64,000 bases of DNA from CAVQZC01 sp963718315 (GCA_963718315.1 CAVQZC010000007.1:868001-932000), one strand, 5' to 3'; counted from the first letter of the stretch, positions 28,626 to 37,765 are shown. Notes: generated by a model not told the origin, from the sequence alone. A program made the numbers and translations.

Positions 28626-29852
28626 CTACCGGTAGACGCCGTTGTGGCCGAGGCTGTAGCGCCCCGGCTGCGGGAAGTAGGTGAGGCCATGCGGGCTCGC
28701 GCCGACCGGGATCGTATGGATCCGCCGGCCGGTGGTGGTGCTGACCACCGAGATGCTGTCCCCGAACCGGTTCGACGTCCACAGCTGAGCCCCGCTGGGT
28801 GAGACCTGCAGCATGTCCGGGCTGCCCCCGACATGCCAGGTCGCCACCAGCCGGCTCGTGGCCAGGCTGATCACGGAGATGCTCCCGGCCAGGCGATTGG
28901 AGACGTAGAGCCGGGTGGCGTCACGGCTGATCGCTAACCCGTGCGCCCCGCGGCCGGTGCGGATGAAGCGGATCCGGCGCAGGGTGCGGGCGTCGATCAC
29001 GGTCACCCCGCCCAGGCCCTGGTTGGCCACGTAGTAGCGACGGCCGTCCGGCGCAAGCTTGACGTCGACCGGCAGCCCGCCGACGATGACGTCGCCGGTC
29101 ACCTGCATCCGGGTCGTGCTGACGCGATAGAGGATGCCGCTGTACTCACAGCTGATCAGCAGCGACCTGCCGTCGGCCGAGAAGTCGAGATGATCGGGCC
29201 CCGGGCTGGGGATCGGCACCTGCTTGATCAGCTTCCACGTGCGGGCGTTGTAGAAGTCGAGCCGCTGGTAGGCCTCGGCGACCACGATCGCCTTCGACCC
29301 GTCGGGCGTGAAGTAGAGGTTGTAGGGGTCGAGCACGTGCAGCGTCCGCACCGGCCGCGCCGTGCGCGGGTCGATCACCGTCAGGGAGTTGGCCGCCGTG
29401 TTGTCAACGTACAGCCGCCGCAGGTCCCATGCGGGCGTCACGTGCTGGTCGGAAGCCCCGGCCGGAAACGTCGTCACCACGCGAAACGTGCGGGGGTTGA
29501 TCACGGTCACCGTGCCGGCGTCGCTGTTGGGCACGTACACACGCTCGGGGTCGCCGCGGACGGCGGGGCTGAACATGCCCGGCCCGGTGCGCGCGTAGAT
29601 GTCGTGCCGCGTCGTGGGTGGAGGATCGGAGGAGGCGCGGGCCGGAGCCGGGGAGGCTCGCCCCGCACCTTCCTGGCTGCGAGCCGCGGGCGGTCGTGAC
29701 GATGACGCAGAGCCCACATCGCCGATGGCCTCGTCCCGGACGGCGAAGCCAGCCGCTGCGGCCACCACCAGGAATGCAAGAAGGGCTACCGCCCGTCGCC
29801 GCCTCACGGTGCGGCGCCGCGCCTCGGCGCGCGTGGCGGGCGAACGCGTCAT
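28626..29852 (-). CDS. secreted or membrane-anchored YVTN/NHL-type beta-propeller protein
   Basis: 408 residues from ATG 29852. An Arg-rich start and one hydrophobic helix (AVALLAFLVVAAAAGFAV) give a type II-like anchor. A Pro/Ala/Ser linker follows, then about seven 'YVTN' repeats: RVYVPNSDAGTVTVINPRTF, RLYVDNTAANSLTVIDPRT, RYYVANQGLGGVTVIDARTL and RLYVSNRLAGSISVISLAT. This is an extracellular propeller, often with binding or structural roles; no catalytic residues seen. ATG 29852 is preferred to 29915 because the upstream part is unlike the family. Confidence 0.8.
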   Translation of the reverse strand: MTRSPATRAEARRRTVRRRRAVALLAFLVVAAAAGFAVRDEAIGDVGSASSSRPPAARSQEGAGRASPAPARASSDPPPTTRHDIYARTGPGMFSPAVRGDPERVYVPNSDAGTVTVINPRTFRVVTTFPAGASDQHVTPAWDLRRLYVDNTAANSLTVIDPRTARPVRTLHVLDPYNLYFTPDGSKAIVVAEAYQRLDFYNARTWKLIKQVPIPSPGPDHLDFSADGRSLLISCEYSGILYRVSTTRMQVTGDVIVGGLPVDVKLAPDGRRYYVANQGLGGVTVIDARTLRRIRFIRTGRGAHGLAISRDATRLYVSNRLAGSISVISLATSRLVATWHVGGSPDMLQVSPSGAQLWTSNRFGDSISVVSTTTGRRIHTIPVGASPHGLTYFPQPGRYSLGHNGVYR

Positions 29853-29923
29853 CGGCCGGCTGCGCCACCCGCCCCGTCGGTATTGACCAGGTGCCTCAAC
29901 CCGCACACCTCCCACACGGTCGA

Positions 29924-29960
29924 CAGGGGAGCTCAGGTTAGCCTGACCCTGAGCCCCCTG
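29924..29960. terminator. strong hairpin after the second DHA2 pump gene
   Basis: CAGGGG (29924-29929) plus GCTCAGG (29931-29937) pairs with CCTGAGC (29948-29954) plus CCCCTG (29955-29960), with one bulged A and a 10-nt loop. It sits just downstream of the minus-strand DHA2 gene stop (29970). No U-run follows on the minus strand, so it may be a factor-assisted end or protect the 3' end. Confidence 0.5.
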
Positions 29961-29969
29961 CCAAAACCG

Positions 29970-31457
29970 TTACACGGAAGCTGCCTCGGAGGCGAGCTCA
30001 CCCTCGGTGAGGGCGTACTCCGGAGCGTCACCGCGCGGGATGAACAGCAGCGTGAGCGCGAAGCCGATGCCCGAGATCAGGGCGCCCACCAAGAACGCGA
30101 TCGAGTAGCCGTGCACGGAGGCGTGCGCCTCCAGCACGATCCGCCCCGTGGCGCTGCTGGCCGCCGCGGAGAAGTGCGACTTCGCGTAGTTGGCCGCCTC
30201 GGTGAACGCAACGGTCGAGAGGATCGCCGTGCCCAGCGCGCCGCCGATCTGCTGCGACGTGTTGAGGATGCCAGAGGCGATGCCGGCCTCGTTCTCCTTG
30301 ACGCCGACCAGAGCTGCGATCGACACCGGCACGAACGAGAATCCGAGGCCGACGCCGGTCAGGATGAACCCCGGCGTGAGGTCGACCAGATAGGAGCCGC
30401 CGACCGAGATCTGGCTGAAGTAGAGGAGGCCGAGTCCGGTCAGCGCCATCCCGGTGGCCAGCACGGTACGCACGCCGATCCGGGTCACGAGCGCCTGGGA
30501 CGCGCCGGCCGAGACGATGATCACGCTCGACACCAGCAGATAGCCCACGCCGGTCTTGAGCGGCGAGTAGCCCAGGATCTGCTGCATGTACAGCGTCAGC
30601 AGGAAGAACATCGAGAAGATCGACGCACCCAGCATGAGGGCGACAGCGTTCGCTCCGCTCAGCGACCGGTTGCGGAAGATGCCCAGCGGCATCAGCGGCG
30701 CGCTCACACGCCGCTCGGTGGCGATGAACCCGACCAGCATCACGGCCGCGGCGACGAACAGGCCGATCGTCCGCGGAGCACTCCACGAGTGGTCGACCGT
30801 CTGCACCAGCCCGTACACCAGCAACGACATGCCGCCGGTGGCGAGCACGGCACCGAGCAGGTCGAACGACCGGGTGCCCCCCTCGACGCGGCTCTCCAGC
30901 AGGTACCGCGGGGCCGCCAGCGCGACGGCGATGCCCACCGGCACGTTGATGAAGAAGATCCAGGACCAGCTCAGCTCCTGGGTCAGGATGCCGCCGAGCA
31001 GCACGCCCGCGGCGCCGCCGGAGCCGGCGATCGCGCCCCAGATGCCCAGCGCCTTGTTCCGCTCCGGGCCCTCCTCGAACGTGGTCACCAGGATCGACAG
31101 CGCGGCCGGCGACACGAGCGCCGCACCGATGCCCTGCACCGCGCGGGCGGCGATCAGGGTGGTTTCGGAGTTGGCAAAGCCGCAGGCCGCCGACGCGGCT
31201 GAGAACAGCAGCAAGCCGGCGATGAAGATGCGGCGCCTGCCGAGCAGGTCAGCCATGCGGCCGCCCAGCAGGAGCAGGCCGCCGAAAGTGAGTGTGTAGG
31301 CGTTGATGACCCACGACAACGACGTCTCGCCGAAGTCGAGGGCGGTCTTGATTGACGGCAGCGCGACGTTCACAATCGCGATGTCCAGCACTACCATGAA
31401 CTGCACCAGGCACAACAGAAAGAGTGCGATGCCCTTGTGGACTCGAGCGTCAGGCAT
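29970..31457 (-). CDS. DHA2-family MFS efflux transporter
   Basis: 495 residues, about 14 membrane segments. VQFMVVLDIAIVNVALPSI is the N-terminal antiporter signature; GRMADLLGRRRIFIAG is motif A; SWIFFINVPVGIAVAL and GVGYLLVSSVIIV are typical later segments. Drug/proton antiporter at the cytoplasmic membrane. Divergent from a TetR gene, with a palindromic operator between them, which predicts TetR-controlled expression. Distinct from the MarR-linked pump at 15.4 kb. Confidence 0.9.
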   Translation of the reverse strand: MPDARVHKGIALFLLCLVQFMVVLDIAIVNVALPSIKTALDFGETSLSWVINAYTLTFGGLLLLGGRMADLLGRRRIFIAGLLLFSAASAACGFANSETTLIAARAVQGIGAALVSPAALSILVTTFEEGPERNKALGIWGAIAGSGGAAGVLLGGILTQELSWSWIFFINVPVGIAVALAAPRYLLESRVEGGTRSFDLLGAVLATGGMSLLVYGLVQTVDHSWSAPRTIGLFVAAAVMLVGFIATERRVSAPLMPLGIFRNRSLSGANAVALMLGASIFSMFFLLTLYMQQILGYSPLKTGVGYLLVSSVIIVSAGASQALVTRIGVRTVLATGMALTGLGLLYFSQISVGGSYLVDLTPGFILTGVGLGFSFVPVSIAALVGVKENEAGIASGILNTSQQIGGALGTAILSTVAFTEAANYAKSHFSAAASSATGRIVLEAHASVHGYSIAFLVGALISGIGFALTLLFIPRGDAPEYALTEGELASEAASV

Positions 31458-31490
31458 TTGCGGATCCCCCCGCTAATTGATTTTCAATAC

Positions 31491-31506
31491 GATACAGTGG
31501 TGTATC
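31491..31506. promoter_or_regulatory. palindromic operator between the DHA2 pump and tetR genes
   Basis: GATACA-GTGG-TGTATC is a perfect 6-bp inverted repeat; one base further out on each side it is still nearly symmetric (ACGATACA / TGTATCAT). It lies 5 to 20 bp before the tetR ATG at 31511 and in the only divergent space for both genes. AT-rich flanks (ttgattttcaata) suit a promoter. Typical size and position for a TetR-family binding site. Confidence 0.65.
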
Positions 31507-31510
31507 ATTT

Positions 31511-32210
31511 ATGAGTATGGATGTCAAACCTGACGCTCCCCGCCGCGGGCGGCCCCGAAATCCGGACGCCGACGAGCTGATCCGGGCAGCCACGCTGCGG
31601 CTGCTTTCGGAGTACGGCTACGACCGCTGTTCGATCGACGCCGTCGCCGACGAGGCCGGTGTGACCCGGGCCACCGTCTACCGGCGCTACCCGACCAAGG
31701 TCGACCTGGTCACCGAGTCGGTATGCGGGATGCAGACGCTCCCGGATCCCGCCGGAGATCACCGACAGCCGTGCCTGCGTGGTCTGGCTGATGGAGCAGT
31801 TCAGCGAGGGCGTCGGCCAGGCGGACGGCGTCTCGATCGTCTCCTCGCTCTACGTCCAGCGGCGCGAGCACCCCGACATGCTCGAACGGTTCCGCGAGCA
31901 GGTCATCCTGCCCGGCCGCGAGAAGTTCCTGATTGCGCTCCGCGTGGGCGTCGACCGCGGCCAGGTCAAGCCGGATGCCGACCTCGAGCTCGCCGTCGAC
32001 ACGCTGATCGGCGCCTACCTGTCGCGGACGTTCACCGGCTCCAGCTGCGACGACGGCTGGGCCGAGCGGCTGGTCGGCCAGATCTGGCCCGGCCTCAGCG
32101 CTGACCGCGTGACCGGCGTGACGCACTACGCGGCCGAGAAGCCGCGGCGGTGCATCGCGCCCCAGTGGCGCTTGCGGCGGACCAGATCCCAGACGCCGGC
32201 GATCCGGTAG
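31511..32210 (+). CDS. TetR-family transcriptional regulator (one frameshift)
   Basis: About 232 residues after removal of one extra base near 31751. N-terminal HTH: RPRNPDADELIRAATLRLLSE, then CSIDAVADEAGVTRATVYRRYPTK, a canonical TetR helix-turn-helix. The C-terminal ligand domain continues in the next frame, from PEITDSRACVVWLMEQFSEG to VQRREHPDMLERFREQVILPGR. Frameshift as sequence error or a recent mutation cannot be told apart; a broken regulator would derepress the adjacent pump. The C-terminal tail (last about 28 codons) overlaps the opposite glycosyltransferase gene end. Confidence 0.75.
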
Positions 32211-33526
32211 AGGTCGATCAGCTGCCGGAAGCCGAGGTTTTCGGTGGCGGACAGCATCAGCATCCGCGGCAGGTCGCCCGACCGCCGGTAGTTGCTGTAG
32301 CCGGACTCCTCCAGCCCGCAGGCCGCGACCGTGACCAGCGTCCCCAGGAGCCACGAGACGAGCACGAACGCGGCGCAGATCAGCGGGTCGATGACACCCA
32401 GCGCCAGGCCGATCGGGAAGGCGACCCAGGCGGCCCCCTCGACCAGCGGCCCCATGAACTCGAACACCAGGCAGTAGGGCAGCGCGATCAGCCCCGTGAC
32501 GCCGTAGCGTGGGCGTCCCATCATCCCGCGGTGCCGCCAGAGCGCCTCCCACAGGCCGCGGTGCCAGCGGCGGCGCTGCCTGCCGAGGTGGACGATGTCT
32601 CCCGGCACCTCGGTCCAGCACACGGGGTCGGGCGCGAACGTGATCCGGTACGGCCTGCCGCTCCGCCGCATGTGGTGATGGAGGCGGATCGTCATCTCGA
32701 GGTCCTCGCCGACCGTGTCGCGCCAGAAGCCGCCGACCTCCTCGACCACGTCCCGGCGGAAGAGGCCGAACGCGCCGGAGACGCTGATCAGGCCGCCCAG
32801 CGATCCCCATCCCAGCCGGCCGAACAGAAACGCCCGCAGATACTCGACGACCTGGAATGCAGCCAGCTGGCCGCTGGGCAGGCGCACCTCGGTGACCCTG
32901 CCGGCTTCGACGGTGCACGAGTTGACCACGCGGATGGTGCCTCCGACGGCAACGACGCGGGTGGGATCCTCGAGCACCGGCCTGGCCATCACCGTGATCG
33001 CGTCGGGGTCGAGGATCGAGTCGGCGTCGGTGACCAGCACGTATGGGTGGCGTGCGAAATCGATCCCGCAGTTGACCGCGTCGGCGCGGCCGCCGTTCGC
33101 CTTGCGGACGAGGGTGATCGCGTGGGCGCCGGTCGACTGGTATTGCTCGAACGCCGGCTCGTAGTCGACGCGGCCGCGAGGCGCGGGAGCGACGGGCACC
33201 AACCCGTGACGCTCGACGACCACACGGGCGGTGTCGTCGGTCGACCCATCGTCGACGATCACGATCTCGAACTCGGGGTAGCGCTGGGCGAGAAACGACT
33301 CCATCGCCTCGAGCACGACCCGGTCCTCGTTCCAGGCGGGCACGACGATCGAGACGCCCGGTGTCAGCGGCGACGCGAACACCTCCTCGTACCACGACCA
33401 GCCGCGCCTGCGCACCTCACGCGAAAGGCCGCGGCGCGCGAACGGCCACAGCAGCAGGTACGAGAGATTCAGTCCCGCCGCGAACGCGATCGAGACGATC
33501 CCGATCACGGCCAGAGCGGTTCTCAC
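32126..33526 (-). CDS. membrane glycosyltransferase family 2 (PgaC/chitin-synthase-like)
   Basis: 466 residues. The N-terminal membrane helix is followed by a GT-A domain: VSIVVPAWNEDRVVLEAMES, IVIVDDGSTDDTARVV, a first DxD at LVTDADSILDPDA, the acceptor TVGEDLEMTIRLHHHMR (D of the ED motif) and the QRRRWHRGLWE motif typical of processive beta-glycosyltransferases. C-terminal membrane helices follow. It likely polymerises a surface polysaccharide (PNAG, hyaluronan or cellulose-like) from a UDP-sugar. The GTG start overlaps the HEAT-repeat gene stop (GTGA). Confidence 0.85.
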   Translation of the reverse strand: MRTALAVIGIVSIAFAAGLNLSYLLLWPFARRGLSREVRRRGWSWYEEVFASPLTPGVSIVVPAWNEDRVVLEAMESFLAQRYPEFEIVIVDDGSTDDTARVVVERHGLVPVAPAPRGRVDYEPAFEQYQSTGAHAITLVRKANGGRADAVNCGIDFARHPYVLVTDADSILDPDAITVMARPVLEDPTRVVAVGGTIRVVNSCTVEAGRVTEVRLPSGQLAAFQVVEYLRAFLFGRLGWGSLGGLISVSGAFGLFRRDVVEEVGGFWRDTVGEDLEMTIRLHHHMRRSGRPYRITFAPDPVCWTEVPGDIVHLGRQRRRWHRGLWEALWRHRGMMGRPRYGVTGLIALPYCLVFEFMGPLVEGAAWVAFPIGLALGVIDPLICAAFVLVSWLLGTLVTVAACGLEESGYSNYRRSGDLPRMLMLSATENLGFRQLIDLYRIAGVWDLVRRKRHWGAMHRRGFSAA

Positions 33527-34527
33527 ACGCCCGCCTTGATGGCGTCGGCCGCCTGGCGCAGATGGGGGCCGGCATCGGGATCGGAGCCGGCCTCGATCGT
33601 GATCCGGGGCGCGATCTCCGACAGCGTGCGCACCGCGACCTCGGCGACCTCGGGACAGTCGTCCTGGGCGACGCGGATCAGGAACGGGGCGCTCGAGGAG
33701 TCGCCGACGTGGGCAAGCGCCCGGGCCGCCGACACGCGCACCTGGAACGCCCGGTCAAGCAGGGCCTGCTCGACCGATGGCTTGGCGTCGTCGGCGCCCA
33801 GCCGGCCCAGCGCCTCGCATGCCCGTCCGCGGACGGTGTCGGCCGTGTCGGCCAGCCGCAGCTGCAGCCGCTCGCTGTCGGCGGGGTTGCCGAGCAGGCC
33901 GAGCAGCTCCACCGCGTCGGCGCGGATGTGGGCCTCCGAGTGGTCGAGCAGCTCGCGGATCGCCGGCAGGCAGGACGTGCCGATGGCAAGCAGCGCGCCG
34001 GTCGCCACCGCACGCGGCACCGAGCCGTGACCCAGCGCGTGCAGGAGCGGGACGCCTGCCTTGCGCGATCGCAGCCGGCCGAGGCTTCGCGAGGCGGCGA
34101 GCCGGACGTCCGGGTCGCGGTCGTTGAGCGCCTGCAGCAGCGGCAGCTCGGCGCGGCTGCTGCACATGTCGCCCAGCAGAGCGGCCTGCTGGGCGCGGAC
34201 ATGGGCGTGAACCGAGCCCAACCCTTCCGACGCCCGCTCCACCGCTCCACGCTCCTCGAAGAAGGCTCCGATTGCCTCGCGCGTCTCGCCCACGAGCATC
34301 GGCGCCAGGCGCGACAGGGCCTCGGCGAGCGCAGGCTCGTCCGCAGCAGCGACCGGCTCGGGCGGGTCTCCATCGACCAGCGCGAGGGCCACCGGCTCGA
34401 CCCGCAGCCTGGCCTCCTCGTGCTCCCGTTCCCACTTGCGCGCACGCGCACGTCGCACCAGCAGAGCAGCGCAGAGCAGCACGGTCAGCGCCGCGACGGC
34501 GAGTGAGGCAATCATCAGCAGGTACAT
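33523..34527 (-). CDS. membrane-anchored HEAT-repeat protein
   Basis: 334 residues from ATG 34527. One N-terminal membrane helix (YLLMIASLAVAALTVLLCAALL), then a series of HEAT/PBS-lyase-type repeats: LLQALNDRDPDVRLAASRSLGRL, VPLLHALGHGSVPRAVATGALL, AIRELLDHSEAHIRADAVELLGLL, QLRLADTADTVRGRACEALGRL and VEQALLDRAFQVRVSAARALAHV. A scaffold for protein contacts on the cytoplasmic side or between membranes. Coupled by GTGA overlap to the glycosyltransferase gene, so a role in assembling or regulating that synthase is a fair inference. Confidence 0.75.
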   Translation of the reverse strand: MYLLMIASLAVAALTVLLCAALLVRRARARKWEREHEEARLRVEPVALALVDGDPPEPVAAADEPALAEALSRLAPMLVGETREAIGAFFEERGAVERASEGLGSVHAHVRAQQAALLGDMCSSRAELPLLQALNDRDPDVRLAASRSLGRLRSRKAGVPLLHALGHGSVPRAVATGALLAIGTSCLPAIRELLDHSEAHIRADAVELLGLLGNPADSERLQLRLADTADTVRGRACEALGRLGADDAKPSVEQALLDRAFQVRVSAARALAHVGDSSSAPFLIRVAQDDCPEVAEVAVRTLSEIAPRITIEAGSDPDAGPHLRQAADAIKAGV

Positions 34528-34648
34528 CCGAGCCCGATAATCGTCCCCGCGCGGGCGGAATTGACCCCTTTGGGTGATCGGTCCCCTCCCCGTCCGGGGC
34601 GGGCGCTCCTCACCCGCCCGTGCGAGGCGTTGACTAACGTGCCCGAGG

Positions 34649-35680
34649 ATGAAAGTTGGAGTGCTGACCGGTGGCGGCGACTGTCCGGGGCTGAACGCGG
34701 TGATTCGCGCGGTCAGCCGGCGGGTGCTCGACCGTGGCGACACGGTGGTGGGCGTCCTTCATGGCTGGCGTGGACTGCTCGAAGGCCAGACGGTCGAGCT
34801 CGGCGAGCGCGACATCTCGGGGATCCTGCCCCGCGGCGGCACCATCCTGCGAACCTCCCGCACCAATCCCCTGGCCTCGCCGGAGACGGCGGAGCGAGTT
34901 CTGGCCGGCCTCTCGCAGCTCGACGCCCTGGTCGTGATTGGCGGCGAGGACACGCTTGGCGTGGCCGCCCGCCTCCACGCGGAGCATGGGTGCCACATCG
35001 TCGGCGTGCCCAAGACGATCGACAACGACATCTCCGGCACCGACGTCACCTTCGGGTTCGACACCGCTGTCACGATCGCCACCGAGGCCATCGACCGCCT
35101 CCACTCCACCGCCGAGTCGCATGACCGCGTGATGGTGTGCGAGGTGATGGGGCGACACACCGGCTGGATCGCCCTCACGGCGGGAATGGCGGGCGGCGCG
35201 GACATGATCCTGATCCCCGAGCTGCCGCTCACCGTCGAGCGGTGCTGCGAGGTGATCCGCCGCCGCCACGGGCGCGGCAAGGACTTCTCGATCGTGGTCG
35301 TCAGCGAGGGCTGGGAGCTGCGGTTCGAGAGCGGCGACGCGCGGATGGTGGCGAGCGTCGAGACGGATGCGTTCGGGCACAGGCGCCTGGGCGGAATCGG
35401 CGACATGCTGGCCCGCGAGATCGAGGCGCGCACCGGGTTCGAGACCCGCGTGACCACGCTCGGCCATGTCCAGCGCGGCGGCACCCCGACCGCGCGCGAC
35501 CGGGTGCTGGCGACCCGCTTCGGCCTCAAGGCCGCGGAGCTGGTCTACGCCGGCCGCTGGGGCGAGATGGCCGCCCAGCGGGGGTCGGAGGTCACCTCGG
35601 TGCCGATCAGCGAGGCGGTGGAGTCGCTGAAAACGGTGCCGCCCGAGCTGTTCGAAGAGGCGTCAAGGTTCTTCCGCTAG
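34649..35680 (+). CDS. 6-phosphofructokinase, motif set of the pyrophosphate-dependent type
   Basis: 343 residues. Converts fructose 6-phosphate to the 1,6-bisphosphate. MKVGVLTGGGDCPGLN opens the P-loop; substrate motifs are GVPKTIDNDI (121-129) and EVMGRHTGWIAL. Residues equivalent to E. coli 104 and 124 are Asp (in GGEDT, residue 101) and Lys (in PKTIDND, residue 122). That D/K pair marks PPi-dependent enzymes of the Amycolatopsis type, while ATP enzymes of this group have Gly at the first position. This would make the step reversible. Monocistronic, divergent from the HEAT-repeat gene. Confidence 0.9.
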   Translation: MKVGVLTGGGDCPGLNAVIRAVSRRVLDRGDTVVGVLHGWRGLLEGQTVELGERDISGILPRGGTILRTSRTNPLASPETAERVLAGLSQLDALVVIGGEDTLGVAARLHAEHGCHIVGVPKTIDNDISGTDVTFGFDTAVTIATEAIDRLHSTAESHDRVMVCEVMGRHTGWIALTAGMAGGADMILIPELPLTVERCCEVIRRRHGRGKDFSIVVVSEGWELRFESGDARMVASVETDAFGHRRLGGIGDMLAREIEARTGFETRVTTLGHVQRGGTPTARDRVLATRFGLKAAELVYAGRWGEMAAQRGSEVTSVPISEAVESLKTVPPELFEEASRFFR

Positions 35681-35681
35681 C

Positions 35682-36410
35682 TCAGCGGTGGCCGCGGAGC
35701 TGCTGAATCGTCTCCGCGACGTCGGTCTTCAGCACCCAGGGGCCGAGGATCGCAGCGTCGACGCCGGCCCGTTCCAGCGCGGCGACCTGCTCGGGCTCGC
35801 GGATACCGCCGTGTGACAGCACGACCTTGCCCGCGGGCACCTCCTCGAGCAGCGAGAACGTACGCTCGAAGTCGGCTTCCTTGCCGCCGTCCTTGCGGTT
35901 GCGGATGATGAACGAGTCAGGGTCGAGCAGCTCCAGCACTCGCTCGATCTCCTCCTCCTCGCCGACGTCCAGGACCACATCGAGGCCTAGCTCGACCGCC
36001 AGATCGTAGAGCTCCGCGAGCGCCGAATCGGCCTCCAGCGCCGCGGCAAGCAACACGACCCCGCCGGCGCCGCACACCCGCGCCTCATATACCTGGTACG
36101 GATCGATCACCAGGTCGTGCGAGTCGGTGAGCAAGAAGGGCAGCTGGGTTTCGCCGGCAAGCGCCTCGATCAGCTCCCGTGCCCCCGCCAGCCCCGACAC
36201 GTCGGCGTTGCCGAAGGGTGGCAGCACCGGCTCCTCGTGACCGCTGATGCGGATTACGAACGAGATCTCGTCGCCTCCCACCCACTCCGTGAACGGGTGG
36301 ATCGGCGCGAGCCGATCGACCGCCGCCTCCAGGTCGGCCAACGGCCGCTGATCGCGACGTCGCTCCACACCTCGGCGGCTGGAGGCGATCAGTTGATCAA
36401 GCGACGGCAT
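35682..36410 (-). CDS. TrpC-like (indole-3-glycerol-phosphate synthase fold) protein, catalytic residues altered
   Basis: 242 residues, recognisably the IGPS fold: ELIEALAGETQLPFLLTDSHDLVIDPYQVYEARVCGAGGV and KVVLSHGGIREPEQVAALERAGVDAAILGPWVLK. However, the E/K segment near the start (normally ExKxxSPS) reads FVIRISGHEEP. The catalytic Lys of the 'RKDF' region is replaced (LLTDSHD), and the N-terminal phosphate/loop residues differ. It may have lost IGPS activity and have another role, or be a lineage-specific variant; it is isolated from other trp genes. Converges on the pfk gene. Confidence 0.65.
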   Translation of the reverse strand: MPSLDQLIASSRRGVERRRDQRPLADLEAAVDRLAPIHPFTEWVGGDEISFVIRISGHEEPVLPPFGNADVSGLAGARELIEALAGETQLPFLLTDSHDLVIDPYQVYEARVCGAGGVVLLAAALEADSALAELYDLAVELGLDVVLDVGEEEEIERVLELLDPDSFIIRNRKDGGKEADFERTFSLLEEVPAGKVVLSHGGIREPEQVAALERAGVDAAILGPWVLKTDVAETIQQLRGHR

Positions 36411-36457
36411 GCACCTGGGGACAACCCATCCAGCGCGAGTCTACCGACATCGGCTGT

Positions 36458-37342
36458 CTAAACACCCATGCGATCGAGTGCCGACTCGTCTCGCCGCCAG
36501 TGCGGCTGGGCGCGGATCGAGAGGTCGAGGTGGACAGGGCTCTCGAGCAGCCGCTCGATCTCCGGCCGCGCCGCGATGCCGATGGCCTTCACCACCTCGC
36601 CGCCCTTGCCGACCAGGATCGCCTTCTGCGACCGGGTCTCGCAGAGCACCGCCGCCCGGACGACGGCCGCGCCGCGCCGCGCGGGCAGCACCTCCTCGAC
36701 CACCACCGCGATGGCATGTGGCAGCTCCTGACGGGTACGTTCGAGCGTGGCCTCACGGATGATCTCGGCGATCCGCTGCTCGAGGCTCTGATCGGAGACG
36801 ACCCCGGGCGGGAAGAATGCGGGCCCTTCCGGCAGCAGGCCGACCAGGTCGGCCATCAGCGGTCCGACACCGTCACCGGTCAGCGCGCTGATCGGGTGCA
36901 GCGCGTGGAACGGCCCCAGCTCGGCCGCCTCGGCGATCCGCTCGGCGATCGCCGCCGGCTTCAGCAAGTCGACCTTGTTGAGCGCGATCACGCACGGCGG
37001 CGCCCCTTCGGCGAACACGCGCCGGGCGACGAACCGATCGCCCTCGCCGGCCCCCTCGCGAGCATTGAGGACGAGCACGACCGCGTCGGCATCGCCGAGC
37101 GTCTCGTCGACCGCCCGCTGCATCCGTTCGGTCAGGCGGTCGAACGGCCGCTGAAAGCCTGGGAGATCGACCAGCACGAGCTGGAAGTCCTCGCCCGCGA
37201 CCACGCCGAGCGCCCGCCGGCGCGTGGTCTGGGGACGGTCGGAGACGGCAACGACGCGCTCGCCCACCAGCCGGTTCACCAGCGTCGACTTACCCGCGTT
37301 GGGCCGCCCTGCCAGGGCGACGAACCCAGAGCGGTGGCTCAC
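36458..37342 (-). CDS. era: GTPase Era
   Basis: 294 residues from GTG 37342, overlapping the cdd stop (GTGA). The start was chosen because SGFVALAGRPNAGKSTLVNRLVG (G1) follows at once. G3 DLPGFQRPF, G4 LNKVDLL, and the C-terminal KH domain with AILVGKGGEVVKAIGIAARPEIE that binds the 3' end of 16S rRNA. Assists 30S maturation. Member of the phoH-ybeY-dgk-cdd-era block. Confidence 0.95.
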   Translation of the reverse strand: MSHRSGFVALAGRPNAGKSTLVNRLVGERVVAVSDRPQTTRRRALGVVAGEDFQLVLVDLPGFQRPFDRLTERMQRAVDETLGDADAVVLVLNAREGAGEGDRFVARRVFAEGAPPCVIALNKVDLLKPAAIAERIAEAAELGPFHALHPISALTGDGVGPLMADLVGLLPEGPAFFPPGVVSDQSLEQRIAEIIREATLERTRQELPHAIAVVVEEVLPARRGAAVVRAAVLCETRSQKAILVGKGGEVVKAIGIAARPEIERLLESPVHLDLSIRAQPHWRRDESALDRMGV

Positions 37343-37728
37343 AGCTTGAACTGCTCGGGGAGCAGCTCGTCGAGCGTCATCACGACCGGCTGTCCGCCGC
37401 GCCGGAAGATGACCCTGAGCGACGGCGCGAACTCCGACATCACCTGCCGGCAGGCTCCACACGGTGGCACCGAATCGGCGTCGGCATAGACGGCGATGGC
37501 GTCGAAGCGCCGCTTGCCCGCCGCCACAGCCGCGAACACCGCGTTGCGCTCGGCGCACATGGTCATCCCGTAGGACGCGTTCTCGACGTTGGCACCGGTG
37601 ATCACCTCACCGTCGGCCGTCCGCAGCGCCGCCCCGACCGCGAAATGCGAGTAGGGCACGTAGGCGAACTCGACGGCCGCCTGCGCCTGCTGGTAGAGGT
37701 CGGCGTCCTCCGCCGTCAACTCGCTCAC
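37339..37728 (-). CDS. cdd: cytidine deaminase
   Basis: 129 residues. Converts cytidine/deoxycytidine to uridine forms in pyrimidine salvage. Zinc and catalytic motifs: NVENASYGMTMCAERNAVFAA (C-A-E) and SVPPCGACRQVMSEF (PCGAC). Small tetrameric type. The GTG start at 37728 gives a start MSELTAEDADLYQQAQ. It overlaps era by 4 bp, and the kinase-like gene lies 37 bp upstream. Confidence 0.95.
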   Translation of the reverse strand: MSELTAEDADLYQQAQAAVEFAYVPYSHFAVGAALRTADGEVITGANVENASYGMTMCAERNAVFAAVAAGKRRFDAIAVYADADSVPPCGACRQVMSEFAPSLRVIFRRGGQPVVMTLDELLPEQFKL

Positions 37729-37765
37729 GCGCCTGATCGTAGCGGGCGGCCGTCGTGCTCAGCGG

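Noticed and set aside
29883..31202. Plus-strand frame opposite the second DHA2 gene
   Set aside because: Reads as repetitive Arg/Asp/Gln shadow; no start context and no motif.
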